Notes: generated by a model not told the origin, from the letters alone. Shown: positions 28,445 to 37,726, counted from the stretch's first letter. The stretch is DNA of 64,000 bases from Mesorhizobium sp. INR15 (GCF_015500075.1 NZ_CP045496.1:1994001-2058000); one strand, 5' to 3'. Numbers and translations: made by a program.

Positions 28445-29467
28445 TTACGCCGCCAAGCGTGCTTCGCGGAATGACACCAGCTTGCGGCGGTTCTCATCCC
28501 ACAGCGCCAGCTTCACGCAGCGCAGGCTGTCGAGAAGCGTCACGCGCCCGATGCCGCGCAGTTCGGGGTAATCCCTCAGCACTTCCTGCAGCCTGTAGCC
28601 CGGCACCTTGGCGGACAGGTGATGAACATGATGGACGCCGATATTGCCGGTGAACCAGTTCAGAACCGGCGGCAGGTCGTAATAGGACGACCCGTGCAGC
28701 GCGGCATGCTGGAACTCCCACTCGGAGCCATTCTCCCACTCCGTCTCCTCGAACTGGTGCTGGACATAGAACAGCCAGATGCCGGCCGAGCCGGCGAGGA
28801 TGACGATGGGCAGGTGCACGATCAGGAACGCGCCCGGACCAACGAACCAGATGAGGACCGTCGCGGCAAGGGCGATGGCAAGGTTGGTCGACATCGAGGA
28901 CACCCAAGGCGTCAGCCCGGAACGCATCAGGCCGATCGGCAGCCGGTGTTCGAAGATGAAAAGCCATGTCGGGCCAAGGCCGAACATCACGAGAGGGTGA
29001 CGATAGAGGCGATATCTGAGGCGACCGCGCCACGATAGCTGCCGGTATTCGGAAACGGTCAATGTCTTGATGTCGCCCATGCCGCGCTCGTCGAGATTGC
29101 CGGCACTGGCGTGATGCGTGGCGTGGGCACGGCGCCAGCAGTCATAAGGCGTCAATGTCAGGACACCGAGGGCGCGGCCGATCCAGTCATCAGCGTAGCG
29201 ATTGGCGAAGAAGGAACCATGGCCGCAATCGTGCTGGATCATGAAAATCCGCACCAAGAAACCGGCCGCCGGCAAGATGAGGATAAGGCCCCACCAATGG
29301 CCATAGGCGTAGGCTGCTGCGGAAAGCGCCCAGAGCGTGACGAATGGGATAAGGGTGATGGCGAGTTCAATGGAACTGCGTCGCCTGTCCGGCTTTTTAT
29401 AGCGCGCCAGAATCTTCAACCAGGCGCGCTTGCTGTTAGCGGCCGCGTCAGGGGAAATCATGTTCAT
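28445..29467 (-). CDS. Membrane fatty-acid desaturase
   Basis: 340 aa. The three His boxes of membrane desaturases are present: HDCGH, HATHH and HHVHH. About four to five hydrophobic spans (ITLIPFVTLWALSAAAYAYG; WWGLILILPAAGFLVRIFMI). The di-iron enzyme introduces a double bond into acyl chains in the inner membrane, using O2 and ferredoxin-type electrons. No clear ribosome site precedes the ATG at 29467, and a very stable GC hairpin occupies 29479-29497 just upstream; a 17-bp operator palindrome is at 29518-29534. Both suggest regulated expression. Confidence 0.9.
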   Translation of the reverse strand: MNMISPDAAANSKRAWLKILARYKKPDRRRSSIELAITLIPFVTLWALSAAAYAYGHWWGLILILPAAGFLVRIFMIQHDCGHGSFFANRYADDWIGRALGVLTLTPYDCWRRAHATHHASAGNLDERGMGDIKTLTVSEYRQLSWRGRLRYRLYRHPLVMFGLGPTWLFIFEHRLPIGLMRSGLTPWVSSMSTNLAIALAATVLIWFVGPGAFLIVHLPIVILAGSAGIWLFYVQHQFEETEWENGSEWEFQHAALHGSSYYDLPPVLNWFTGNIGVHHVHHLSAKVPGYRLQEVLRDYPELRGIGRVTLLDSLRCVKLALWDENRRKLVSFREARLAA

Positions 29468-29478
29468 CAGGAAGCATA

Positions 29479-29497
29479 GGCGGCGGGCCCCGCCGCC
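29479..29497 (-). promoter_or_regulatory. GC palindrome in the desaturase leader
   Basis: GGCGGCGGG (29479-29487) and CCCGCCGCC (29489-29497) around one base. In the transcript this can fold as a 6-8 bp GC stem 12 nt before the start codon, where the ribosome binding site would normally be, so it could limit translation. Confidence 0.35.
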
Positions 29498-29517
29498 GCA
29501 AGGTTGGGTTCACGCAA

Positions 29518-29534
29518 AATTACTGTGAGTAATT
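29518..29534. promoter_or_regulatory. Operator-like palindrome upstream of the desaturase
   Basis: AATTACT and AGTAATT are perfect 7-bp arms around GTG, a 17-bp site of TetR-type form. It lies 51-67 bp before the desaturase start codon, in the expected promoter. Several bacterial desaturase genes are controlled by TetR regulators such as DesT; no such gene is in the window. Confidence 0.45.
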
Positions 29535-29596
29535 GTCGCGTGGCCGGCGGCGCTCACGTTGCTCCAATAGTCTTGATCGCCGTCAACGCGCTGGCG

Positions 29597-29797
29597 CTAC
29601 TGTCGTCCCCCGCCCGGCGTGCTGCTTTCAATGCCATCCAGGCGCTCGAGGAGTTCCCTGAATTGGTCGGGAATGTCCCCCTCCGTCCGGAACGCCGGCA
29701 AGGTGCGCAGAAATCGGGTCGTCGCCTGGTTGCCAAACTGCCGCCTGATCTCGGTGGCGAGCCCTTCGCGTCTTTCGCCGGTGTCGCGGGTCATCAT
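29597..29797 (-). CDS. Small NepR-like hypothetical protein
   Basis: 66 aa from the ATG pair at 29797/29794 (MMTRDTGERREGLATEIRRQ). The C-terminal stretch IPDQFRELLERLDGI matches the short helix motif of NepR anti-sigma factors ('P-I-P-D-x-F-x-x-L-L-x-x-L'). The N-terminal half (IRRQFGNQATTRFLRTLP) does not match NepR well. No phyR, ecfG or response-regulator gene is adjacent, which is unusual for NepR. Ends in STPGGGRQ. Could equally be an unrelated rhizobial protein. Confidence 0.5.
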   Translation of the reverse strand: MMTRDTGERREGLATEIRRQFGNQATTRFLRTLPAFRTEGDIPDQFRELLERLDGIESSTPGGGRQ

Positions 29798-29964
29798 CTC
29801 AAAATCCTTTGTCGGTTTCGAAACTCCTCCAGCAAGGGAATGGTTCCCGCATCGCACCATCTTGGCAAGCGAAGCCGGGGATTACAGTAAAATTTGAATT
29901 AAAATCGAAAGGTCTTCGCCGGCCGCGATCAAACTCGGTCGATTGCCGCCAGTATCGCTTGCCC

Positions 29965-29993
29965 CTTGATTTTTGGCCGCCAAACCTCGATAT
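29965..29993 (+). promoter_or_regulatory. RpoH-type heat-shock promoter of grpE
   Basis: CTTGAT (29965-29970), 17 bp, CGATAT (29988-29993). It starts transcription about 30 bp before the grpE ATG. The same 17-bp spacing and -35/-10 pattern (CTTGAA, CCATAT) occurs before hsp20 at 49659-49687. Confidence 0.6.
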
Positions 29994-30028
29994 CGGGCTC
30001 AAATCCACACCATTCGAGATGACGGGAC

Positions 30029-30708
<680 letters not shown>

Positions 30709-30788
30709 GGCGCGAGTTCAGTAGGCAACCGTACTGCTTTGCCGTACATACTGCCGTATTACCTTATTCCCTTACCGAACGGCCGCCG

Positions 30789-31421
30789 ATGCACCCGATC
30801 GCGCTTCTCGATTATGCCGGCGTCGCTGTGTTCGCGGCGACCGGCGCCCTTGCCGCATCGCGCAAGCAGCTCGACATCATCGGCTTTCTGTTCCTGGCCA
30901 GCGTCACCGGCATCGGCGGCGGCACGTTTCGCGACCTCATCCTCAACGTGCCGGTGTTCTGGGTCGGAAACCGCGACTATGTGCTGATCTGCGCGGTCGT
31001 GGCGGTGTTGGTCTTCTTCACCGCGCACCGGGTCGAATCCCGCTACAAATTGCTGCTCTGGCTCGACGCCATCGGCCTTGCCGCCTTCTCGGTGATGGGC
31101 GCCGCCAAGGGGCTGGCCATTACCGGCTCGCCGGCCGTATCGATCATCACCGGCATGCTGACCGCCACTTTTGGCGGTATCCTTCGTGATCTTCTGGCCG
31201 GGGAGCCATCGGTGCTGCTGAAGCCGGAAGTCTATGTGACGGCGGCACTTGCTGGTGCCGCGCTCTACACGCTTGGCGATCTCGCCGGATTGCCGCCGCT
31301 GGCGTCGAGCGTCGCGGGCTTCGTGGCTGCCTTTGCCGTGCGCGGCGGGGCGCTCAAATTCGGCTGGTCGTTTCCGTCCTACAAGAGCCGTCCGGGCCGG
31401 CGTCCGGAAGATATTCCCTGA
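30789..31421 (+). CDS. TRIC-family trimeric cation channel (YicG-like)
   Basis: 210 aa, seven predicted membrane spans built as two repeated three-span halves. Each half holds the family motif: GIGGGTFRDLILN and TFGGILRDLLAGE. Prokaryotic TRIC homologues form homotrimeric K+-permeable channels. The C-terminus (PSYKSRPGRRP) is basic and cytoplasmic. Its last 43 bp overlap the 3' end of the convergent MmcQ-like gene. Confidence 0.88.
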   Translation: MHPIALLDYAGVAVFAATGALAASRKQLDIIGFLFLASVTGIGGGTFRDLILNVPVFWVGNRDYVLICAVVAVLVFFTAHRVESRYKLLLWLDAIGLAAFSVMGAAKGLAITGSPAVSIITGMLTATFGGILRDLLAGEPSVLLKPEVYVTAALAGAALYTLGDLAGLPPLASSVAGFVAAFAVRGGALKFGWSFPSYKSRPGRRPEDIP

Positions 31422-31816
31422 AAATCAGGGTTTGTTGCCTGCCAATTCTTGATGAGCGTTTTCGGCGCCTGCCGTAGCCATGTCTGTTCGAGCCGATGGC
31501 GCAATTCGTCGGATGGAATTTCCGCCAGCCTGACAAGCAGCGCCGGCCAGCCCTTGTAGTGATCCGTCTCGAAATAGATGGATGGTGCCGCTTCCAGCAG
31601 CAGCTCTTTCTCCTCGAGCGGGCACATCAGGACGATCGTCTCGGCATCCTTGACCCGGGCAAGCAGCTTCTTGCCGACCTTCAGGGCCGGCGTGCCGTAG
31701 GACGTGGTTTCGACAATATCCGGCAGGCCACGCGCCGCGAGCCGCATTGCTTCGAAAGCGCTGGAAAGATTGCCGGTCACCGTCTCAGGCGGCGAAGCGC
31801 TGGGCTTCCCCGCCAT
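31379..31816 (-). CDS. MmcQ/YjbR-family protein
   Basis: 145 aa. Family features: ETTSYGTPALKVGKKLLARV near the N-terminus, SIYFETDHYKGWPALLVRL in the middle, then a C-terminal helix (LRHRLEQTWLRQAPKTLI). Members have a cysteine-free DNA-binding-like alpha/beta fold (structure of E. coli YjbR), function unproven. It starts 31 bp inside the 3' end of olsB, so the two are likely cotranscribed, and its end overlaps the TRIC gene on the other strand. Confidence 0.85.
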   Translation of the reverse strand: MAGKPSASPPETVTGNLSSAFEAMRLAARGLPDIVETTSYGTPALKVGKKLLARVKDAETIVLMCPLEEKELLLEAAPSIYFETDHYKGWPALLVRLAEIPSDELRHRLEQTWLRQAPKTLIKNWQATNPDFQGISSGRRPGRLL

Positions 31817-32672
31817 AATAATTGACGTAGCGCGCGCCGATTTCCTTGACCGGCATGACCACGAACACGTCGACGGTCGAGAATTCGCGGTCGATGACGC
31901 AGCCGTCGCCGATGCGTGCGCCGACCCTGAGATAGCCCTTGACCAGCGGCGGCATCGCCGCGATTGCCGCCTTGGGATTGACCGCCTCGATCGGCATCAG
32001 ATCCATCGAGCAGTAGCGCCCGGATACCGCGCGCACATCCCAGGCCGAATTGGTCCGGCAGTGATGGGCGAGATAGGTGAGCGCTTCGGCATGCGCCGCC
32101 GGCACCGTCCCGTGGAACGAGGCGCAGCCGGTCATCACACCGATTTCATAATGTTTGATGTAGGCCCATATGCCTTGCCACAGCGCCTCGATGGTGCGCT
32201 TGGAGCGGTATTCGGGCAGAACGCAGGAACGTCCAAGCTCCAGGAAGCGCTGGCCCGGGTGGCGGGCAATGAGCTTGGTGAGCTCGAATTCGCCTTCGGA
32301 ATAGAAGCCACCGGCGGCGGCCGCGATTTCTTGCCGCAGGAGCCTATAGGTGCCGACGATGCGGCGATGCTCGGGGCCGGAGAGCGAAGTGTCGAAGACC
32401 AGCAGGTGATCGCAGAGCGGATCAAACCGATCGGCGTCGCGACGGTCCTGCGCCTGGAACAGGTTCTTGCGGGCGCCCATCTCGTCGTAAAAGACGCGGT
32501 AGCGCACTTCCTGCGCGGCAGCAATCTCGGCCTCGTTGCGGGCGAGCCGCACCTCGAGGTTGCCGATTCGACCGAGCGAAGCGCCTTTTATGACGGAATC
32601 GACGTTACGCCCGGCGAGCAAGGCGCTGCTGGCGTTCGGCCGAGTGTCACATTCCGGCATAACTGTATGCAC
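31785..32672 (-). CDS. olsB: OlsB, ornithine-acyl-ACP N-acyltransferase
   Basis: 295 aa from GTG 32672, chosen because AAGGAG lies 8 nt upstream; the S. meliloti OlsB has almost the same length. A GNAT-type fold: EAEIAAAQEVRYRVFYDEMG and ELGRSCVLPEYRSKRTIEAL. It adds 3-hydroxyacyl from ACP to the amino group of ornithine, the first step of ornithine-lipid synthesis, at the inner membrane. olsA is not adjacent, as in other rhizobia. A Pho-box-like site 52-69 bp upstream (32724-32741) fits known induction by phosphate limitation. Confidence 0.88.
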   Translation of the reverse strand: MHTVMPECDTRPNASSALLAGRNVDSVIKGASLGRIGNLEVRLARNEAEIAAAQEVRYRVFYDEMGARKNLFQAQDRRDADRFDPLCDHLLVFDTSLSGPEHRRIVGTYRLLRQEIAAAAGGFYSEGEFELTKLIARHPGQRFLELGRSCVLPEYRSKRTIEALWQGIWAYIKHYEIGVMTGCASFHGTVPAAHAEALTYLAHHCRTNSAWDVRAVSGRYCSMDLMPIEAVNPKAAIAAMPPLVKGYLRVGARIGDGCVIDREFSTVDVFVVMPVKEIGARYVNYYGGEAQRFAA

Positions 32673-32723
32673 GAGTGATTCTCCTTCGAGCCATCCCTCT
32701 TGGCACGGGGATACGGTGTAGGT

Positions 32724-32741
32724 GCAACAGGATTGTGACAG
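32724..32741 (-). promoter_or_regulatory. Pho box of olsB
   Basis: On the minus strand CTGTCAC-AATC-CTGTTGC, two 7-bp direct repeats with a 4-bp gap, close to the PhoB consensus (CTGTCAT-N4-CTGTCAT). It lies 52 bp upstream of the olsB GTG. Ornithine lipids replace phospholipids when phosphate is low, so PhoB activation makes sense. Confidence 0.65.
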
Positions 32742-32834
32742 TACCGTGATACGACGCATCGGGCAATACTTCGTCGGCTGGCGAATGCTCTCAACCGGCT
32801 ACGTTAAGTCAGGGAAGTCGTTGCTTGCGGAAGT

Positions 32835-35123
32835 TCAAGCAGCGACCTGACCCTCGACGGCATGGACCAGTGCGTCGGGGTCGAGCGGCTTGGTGACGAA
32901 GCCGCTGGCGCCATGCGCAAGCACGGCATGGCGGGTTTTTTCCTGGCTATCCGCCGACAGCACCATGATCGGAACCGGCGGGGCGGCGGTTTCTTCCTCG
33001 TGGCGCCGGATGGCGGCGATGGCGTCCAGCCCGTCCATGATCGGCATGTGCAGATCCATCAGCACAACGTCGAAGCGCTGCTTGCGGCCAACGCCGGTGA
33101 CAGCCTCGACAGCGGCCTTGCCGTTGCCCACCACATGCACCCGATGCCCGGCCTTCAACAGCGTGGCACGCGCCAGCATGGCATTGATGTCATTGTCCTC
33201 GGCGATCAGCACCGACAGGCCCTGCTGGCGGATGCCGGTGGCACGGTGAGCAGGTGCGCGGCGCTTCTCCGGCTGTGGCTGGGCTAGATCAGGTGCATCC
33301 CTGCTCAGAAGGACGCGCAAGAGCGTTCCGCCACGCACCGGCCTGGCCAGGAAGGTTGCATAGCCGTTGGCCCTGAATTCACCAAGCATGCCGCGATCGG
33401 TCGGTGCAATCATTGTGATCGCTTCACAGTCGGTGAAACCGTTCTGGCGCAGGCGTTTGAGCAATCGTCCGTCGCTCTCTTCCATGGCCGCGTCGATCAG
33501 CAGCACGTCACAATTGACCGCGAATGGCGCGGCCTGGGCGGCGGTGGTCGCGATGTCGACCATGCCGCCATTGGCTCGAATGGTGCGGGCGATGGCGTCG
33601 GCCTCGACGGCGTTTTTCGACAGGATCACCGCGTGCCGGCCTGACAGTGCATTCTGCCGGCTCTGCGGCGCCCCGGTGGCCGCTATGGCGGGGATTTCGA
33701 AGACGAATTCAGACCCCTGGCCAAGCCGGCTGGATACGGAAATCGTGCCGCCCATGGCGATCACCAGACGCCTGGAAATGGCCAGGCCAAGACCAGCGCC
33801 GCCATGCGATCGTGTCGACGTGCCATCGGCCTGTTCGAATTCCTCGAAGATGCGCTCCATGTCGTCATCGCGCATGCCGGGGCCGGTATCGGTGATGGTG
33901 AATCCTATGCGGTCCGTGGTCTCGGTACGGACACGAGCGATGCTCACCAGCACGCCGCCGCTGTCGGTGAACTTGATGGCATTGCCGATGAGATTGAGCA
34001 GGACCTGCCTGACCCTGCCCGGGTCGGCGGTGATCATCTGCGGCACATCGGGTTCGACATGGCAGCCGAGACCGATATCCTTGGCAAAAGCCTTGGCGGC
34101 CAGCAATTCGATGATGTTGTCGGCGATCTCGCGCACCGACATCGGCTGCGGTTCGGGATCGAAGCGGCCGGCCTCGATCTTGGAATAGTCGAGCAGGTCC
34201 TCGATCAGCGCGAGCAATGCACTGGCCGAGGTCGAGACGGCGCCGACATAGGTCTGCTGTTCGGGAGACAGGCTGGTGTCGGCCAGCAGTTTTGCCATGC
34301 CCATGATGCCGTTCATCGGCGTGCGGATTTCATGGCTAACGGTGGCAAGGAAGCGCGACTTGGCCTGGCTTGCGTATTCGGCGCGCTCCCGCGCGGTGAT
34401 CAGCGATGATTCGGCGCGTTTGCGGGCGGTGATGTCGCGGGCGATGGCGCGATGCGAGACGGCGCCGCTGTCCTTGTCGCGCACCGACAGCTCGATCCAG
34501 GAGAACCAGCGCGGACCGGTTGGCGTGCGGATGGCAACGTCGGTTGAACTCAGGCACTCGTGATCCGAGAAGGCGGCATCGGGCACGATGCCGACGTCGA
34601 TGCCGAGTTCCACCAGGGTCTTGCCGGGCAGGTCGCGTGGATCGGTTTCGACGAGATCGGCGAAGACCTTGTTGGCATAGACGATGTGGCCGTCGCGGTC
34701 GCGGTGGATGACAAGATCGCCCAGCGCGTCGATCAGCCCGCGAAAGCGCTCCTCGCTCTCCTGCATCTCCCACATGCGGTCGGCCAACGTCTCGATCTCG
34801 GCGCGGCTGCGGGCCGCGGTTTCGTCGAGAAGTGCCGCCGTGCGGCGCTCCACGCGCCTGCCGCGCAGATGCAGGGCAAGAACAGCCATTCCGGTTGCCA
34901 GCAACGCCATGGAGATGAAGATCGGCGCTCCGGTCAGATGGGCCAGGCCAGCCAGCACCAGGACGGCGACGAATGTCAGGAACGGCAGGCCTTCAGGATT
35001 GGTCGGCGTCAGCTCCGGCGCCAGCGGCGGCGCGGCGACAACACGGCGCCTCGGCGCCTCGGGACGCACCCCGTCGACGTCTTCGGCACTGCCCGCCTCT
35101 TTGATGCCGGATTCCGCGATCAT
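32835..35123 (-). CDS. Hybrid sensor histidine kinase (PAS-HisKA-HATPase-REC)
   Basis: 762 aa. Two hydrophobic segments (about 40-85), then a PAS domain (about 125-240: LIDALGDLVIHRDRDG), HisKA (about 265-330, phospho-His in SHEIRTPMNG), HATPase (about 375-490, with N box LNLIGNAIKFTD and DTGPGMRDDD). Then an unusual receiver-like domain (about 510-620) lacking the acidic pair (ILSKNAVEA) and with Arg for the conserved Lys (ARPV). Finally a normal receiver (about 640-762: LIAEDNDINAML, Asp in VVLMDLHMP, Lys in VTKPL). Signal and partner unknown; no cognate regulator adjacent. Confidence 0.9.
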   Translation of the reverse strand: MIAESGIKEAGSAEDVDGVRPEAPRRRVVAAPPLAPELTPTNPEGLPFLTFVAVLVLAGLAHLTGAPIFISMALLATGMAVLALHLRGRRVERRTAALLDETAARSRAEIETLADRMWEMQESEERFRGLIDALGDLVIHRDRDGHIVYANKVFADLVETDPRDLPGKTLVELGIDVGIVPDAAFSDHECLSSTDVAIRTPTGPRWFSWIELSVRDKDSGAVSHRAIARDITARKRAESSLITARERAEYASQAKSRFLATVSHEIRTPMNGIMGMAKLLADTSLSPEQQTYVGAVSTSASALLALIEDLLDYSKIEAGRFDPEPQPMSVREIADNIIELLAAKAFAKDIGLGCHVEPDVPQMITADPGRVRQVLLNLIGNAIKFTDSGGVLVSIARVRTETTDRIGFTITDTGPGMRDDDMERIFEEFEQADGTSTRSHGGAGLGLAISRRLVIAMGGTISVSSRLGQGSEFVFEIPAIAATGAPQSRQNALSGRHAVILSKNAVEADAIARTIRANGGMVDIATTAAQAAPFAVNCDVLLIDAAMEESDGRLLKRLRQNGFTDCEAITMIAPTDRGMLGEFRANGYATFLARPVRGGTLLRVLLSRDAPDLAQPQPEKRRAPAHRATGIRQQGLSVLIAEDNDINAMLARATLLKAGHRVHVVGNGKAAVEAVTGVGRKQRFDVVLMDLHMPIMDGLDAIAAIRRHEEETAAPPVPIMVLSADSQEKTRHAVLAHGASGFVTKPLDPDALVHAVEGQVAA

Positions 35124-35266
35124 GCGAAATCCTTGCCAGACAGAGATTATGGAAGACTGCGGCGGATCGTTCGAATTTTAGCGGATGCGCGGATTCCGGT
35201 GCTGTCGAGGCTGGAGTTATGCCATCAGCTCCTACGATCCATCTCCTTTGTTATCCTCGAGCCGGC

Positions 35267-36256
35267 TTACATATCGACGACGACTCGGCCCCGGATCTTG
35301 CCATCGACGATATCATGCGCTGCGGCGATGATGCCGTCGAAACCGATGGTCGTGGACAGGCTGGCAAGCTTCCGCAGATCAAGGTCGGTGCCGATCCGGC
35401 GCCAGGCTTCGATACGCACCACCTTTGGCGCCATGACGGAATCTATGCCGAGCAGTGACACGCCGCGCAGGATGAAGGGAGCAACACTCGACGGCAGGTC
35501 CATGCCGCCGGCGAGGCCGCAAGCAGCGACCGCGCCGCCGTAGGACGTCATTGACAGGACATTGGCCAGCGTGTGGCTGCCGACGGCATCGATGCCACCG
35601 GCCCAGCGTTCCTTGGCCAGCGGCTTGGCCGGCTGGGCAAGCTCGTCGCGCGAAATCACTTCCGCCGCACCGAGGTCGATCAGATAGGGGCTTTCGGCAT
35701 TGCGGCCGGTGGAGGCGATGACATGGTAGCCGAGGCTGGAAAGGAGCGAGACCGCGACGGATCCGACGCCGCCGGCGGCTCCCGTCACCACAACCGGGCC
35801 GCGATCGGGCAGGATGCCGTGCCGTTCCAGCGCCATGACGCTCAGCATGGCGGTGTAACCGGCGGTGCCGACCGCCATCGCATCATGCGGGCTCATGCCT
35901 TGCGGCAGCGGCACCAGCCAGTCGCCCTTGACGCGGGCACGCTTGGAGTAAGCGCCGAAATGGGTTTCGCCGACGCCCCAGCCGTTCAGGATGACCTGAT
36001 CGCCCTTGCGCCAGTCGGGGTGGGAAGAGGAAATGACCGTGCCTGAGAAGTCGATGCCCGGCACCAGCGGCCAGCGGCGGATCACCGGCGCCTTGCCTGA
36101 TATCGCGAGGCCGTCCTTGTAGTTCACCGTCGTTGCTTCGACTTCGACGGTGACGTCGCCTTCCATCAAATCGGTTTCGGTGAGATCGGTCACCGCCACC
36201 GATTGCTTTTTCTCGGCATCACGCGAAACGAGGATGGCTTTGAAGGTTTCCGGCAT
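35267..36256 (-). CDS. AcuI/YhdH-family zinc-free quinone/acrylyl-CoA reductase
   Basis: 329 aa from MPETFKAILVS at 36256. Medium-chain reductase fold with a GroES-like N-terminal part (VNYKDGLAISGKAPVIRRW) and a nucleotide-binding motif (GPVVVTGAAGGVGSVAVSLL). The catalytic Zn ligands of alcohol dehydrogenases are absent. Matches YhdH/AcuI, which reduces acryloyl-CoA to propionyl-CoA with NADPH. C-terminus ends IRGRVVVDM, the family signature. Monocistronic or in a minus-strand run with the kinase gene upstream of it by position; 143 bp separate them. Confidence 0.87.
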   Translation of the reverse strand: MPETFKAILVSRDAEKKQSVAVTDLTETDLMEGDVTVEVEATTVNYKDGLAISGKAPVIRRWPLVPGIDFSGTVISSSHPDWRKGDQVILNGWGVGETHFGAYSKRARVKGDWLVPLPQGMSPHDAMAVGTAGYTAMLSVMALERHGILPDRGPVVVTGAAGGVGSVAVSLLSSLGYHVIASTGRNAESPYLIDLGAAEVISRDELAQPAKPLAKERWAGGIDAVGSHTLANVLSMTSYGGAVAACGLAGGMDLPSSVAPFILRGVSLLGIDSVMAPKVVRIEAWRRIGTDLDLRKLASLSTTIGFDGIIAAAHDIVDGKIRGRVVVDM

Positions 36257-36316
36257 TTTTTCTCTCAAGCTGGCGATAGGCCAACTGTGGGATGCCGGTG
36301 GCCTGAGGTCAATCGT

Positions 36317-36805
36317 TCAAGCGTCCGGACCTTGCGGCTTGGCCACACGCCGCCAGCCGAAGAGTTCGTCGAAGACCACCAGCACCGCACCCACCGAGAT
36401 GAAGGCATCGGCGAGATTGAAGACGGCGAAGGACCAGACTGGCGTGTGGAACAGGATATAGTCGATGACGTGGCCGTAGGTGGCGCGGTCTATCAGATTG
36501 CCGAGCGCGCCGCCGACGATCAGCGCGAAGCCGGTGCGGGCAAGAACATGGCCGGCTGGCGTGCGGGTGGCGAGATACAGCACGAAGGCAACGACGCCAA
36601 GCGACATGACGATCAGGCCGGTGTCGCCGAAGGACGAGAACATCGAGAAGGCGATGCCGGTGTTGTAGGTGCGAAACAACGCCAGGAAAGGCACGAGATC
36701 AAGCTTCTCCTGAAAGGCGAGGCCGGTCTCGACCATGTATTTTATCCACTGGTCGAGCGCGATGGCAGCGATAACCAGCAGGGCGTAGGGGGACCATGAC
36801 TTCAC
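36317..36805 (-). CDS. lspA: Lipoprotein signal peptidase II
   Basis: 162 aa from GTG 36805 (MKSWSPYALLVIAAIALDQW), which has AAGGAAGG 10 nt upstream. Four membrane spans. The family motifs are RTYNTGIAFSMF, GGALGNLIDR, HVIDYILF and FNLADAFISVGA, carrying the two catalytic Asp. It cleaves the signal peptide of prolipoproteins after diacylglyceryl transfer, at the outer face of the inner membrane. It lies directly after the TrmH-type methyltransferase gene; a REP-like palindrome separates them. Confidence 0.93.
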   Translation of the reverse strand: MKSWSPYALLVIAAIALDQWIKYMVETGLAFQEKLDLVPFLALFRTYNTGIAFSMFSSFGDTGLIVMSLGVVAFVLYLATRTPAGHVLARTGFALIVGGALGNLIDRATYGHVIDYILFHTPVWSFAVFNLADAFISVGAVLVVFDELFGWRRVAKPQGPDA

Positions 36806-36847
36806 GGGTTTGCAGCCTTCCTTGCTAGTTCGGGGCCGTTTGCTTGA

Positions 36848-36872
36848 GCATGAACCGGATTCCGGGATCATG
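36848..36872. repeat. Short REP-like palindrome
   Basis: GCATGA...CCGGATTCCGG...GATCATGC, an imperfect 25-bp palindrome between the methyltransferase gene and lspA. It resembles the short intergenic palindromes abundant in rhizobial genomes ('GCATGATCC...GGATCATGC' type). Confidence 0.4.
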
Positions 36873-36874
36873 CC

Positions 36875-37726
36875 TTAGTCCACAACGGGTTCCAGCTTCA
36901 GCGCGCCGCGCCTGATTTCGAACAGCATGACGCCGGTGGCAACCGCGAGATTGAGGGAATCGGCGCGTCCCGCCTGCGGAATTCGCAGCAACCGATCGCA
37001 GCTCGCGGCGAGGCTTTCAGGCAGGCCCTGCTGCTCGTTGCCCATCATCAGCAGCACCGGGCCACGTGAAAAATCGACCGAGCGATAGTCGACGGCGCCT
37101 TTCAGATGCGTGCCGACGACAAGGCCGGAAAAGCCGCCGCGCCAGGCGAGGAAGGCTTCGGTCGTCGCCCTGGCCACCGGCACGGCGAAGATCGACCCCA
37201 TCGTGGCCCGTACGGTCTCGACTGAAAAAGGATCGGTGGTCTCGCCGACCAGGATGACACCCTTGGCGCCGACCGCATCTACGGTGCGGATGACCGTGCC
37301 GAGATTGCCGGGATCACGCACCCGGTCGAGCGCCACCCAGACGTCGCCATTCTCGGCGCGGATGTCCTTCAGCGGCAGCGATTTCTGCGCGAAGACGCCG
37401 ACCACCATTTGCGGATTGTCACGGCGGGTGATGGCGACCAGCACCTTTTCCGACACTTCCAGCACAGTGCCGCCGGCGGCCACCGTGCGCGCCGCGACTT
37501 TCTCCACCGCCGCGTTGCCACGTCCGGCCTTGGCGAAAACCAATGTCTTGATCGACCAGCCAAGGTCGAGCGCGTCGATGACCAGTTTCAGGCCCTCGGC
37601 CATGAAGGCATTCTGCTGGTCGCGGAATTTCTTCTGCGCAAGCGCCTTGATGTCCTTGATCAGCGGGTTGGCGAGGCTGGTGACTTCCTTCACCAGTCCT
37701 GGCGAGCCCGCGTGCCGCTCATTCAT
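36875..37726 (-). CDS. TrmH/SpoU-family RNA 2'-O-methyltransferase
   Basis: 283 aa. N-terminal substrate-binding domain (KDIKALAQKKFRDQQNAFMAEG) and a C-terminal SPOUT domain with motif 1 (ALDRVRDPGNLGTVIRTVDA), motif 2 (LLMMGNEQQGLP) and motif 3 (RIPQAGRADSLNLAVATGVM), forming the trefoil-knot SAM site. It methylates a ribose in rRNA or tRNA; similar to RlmB/TsnR. Its start (37726) follows the upstream gene's stop (37729-37727) with no gap, so the pair is translationally coupled. Confidence 0.9.
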   Translation of the reverse strand: MNERHAGSPGLVKEVTSLANPLIKDIKALAQKKFRDQQNAFMAEGLKLVIDALDLGWSIKTLVFAKAGRGNAAVEKVAARTVAAGGTVLEVSEKVLVAITRRDNPQMVVGVFAQKSLPLKDIRAENGDVWVALDRVRDPGNLGTVIRTVDAVGAKGVILVGETTDPFSVETVRATMGSIFAVPVARATTEAFLAWRGGFSGLVVGTHLKGAVDYRSVDFSRGPVLLMMGNEQQGLPESLAASCDRLLRIPQAGRADSLNLAVATGVMLFEIRRGALKLEPVVD

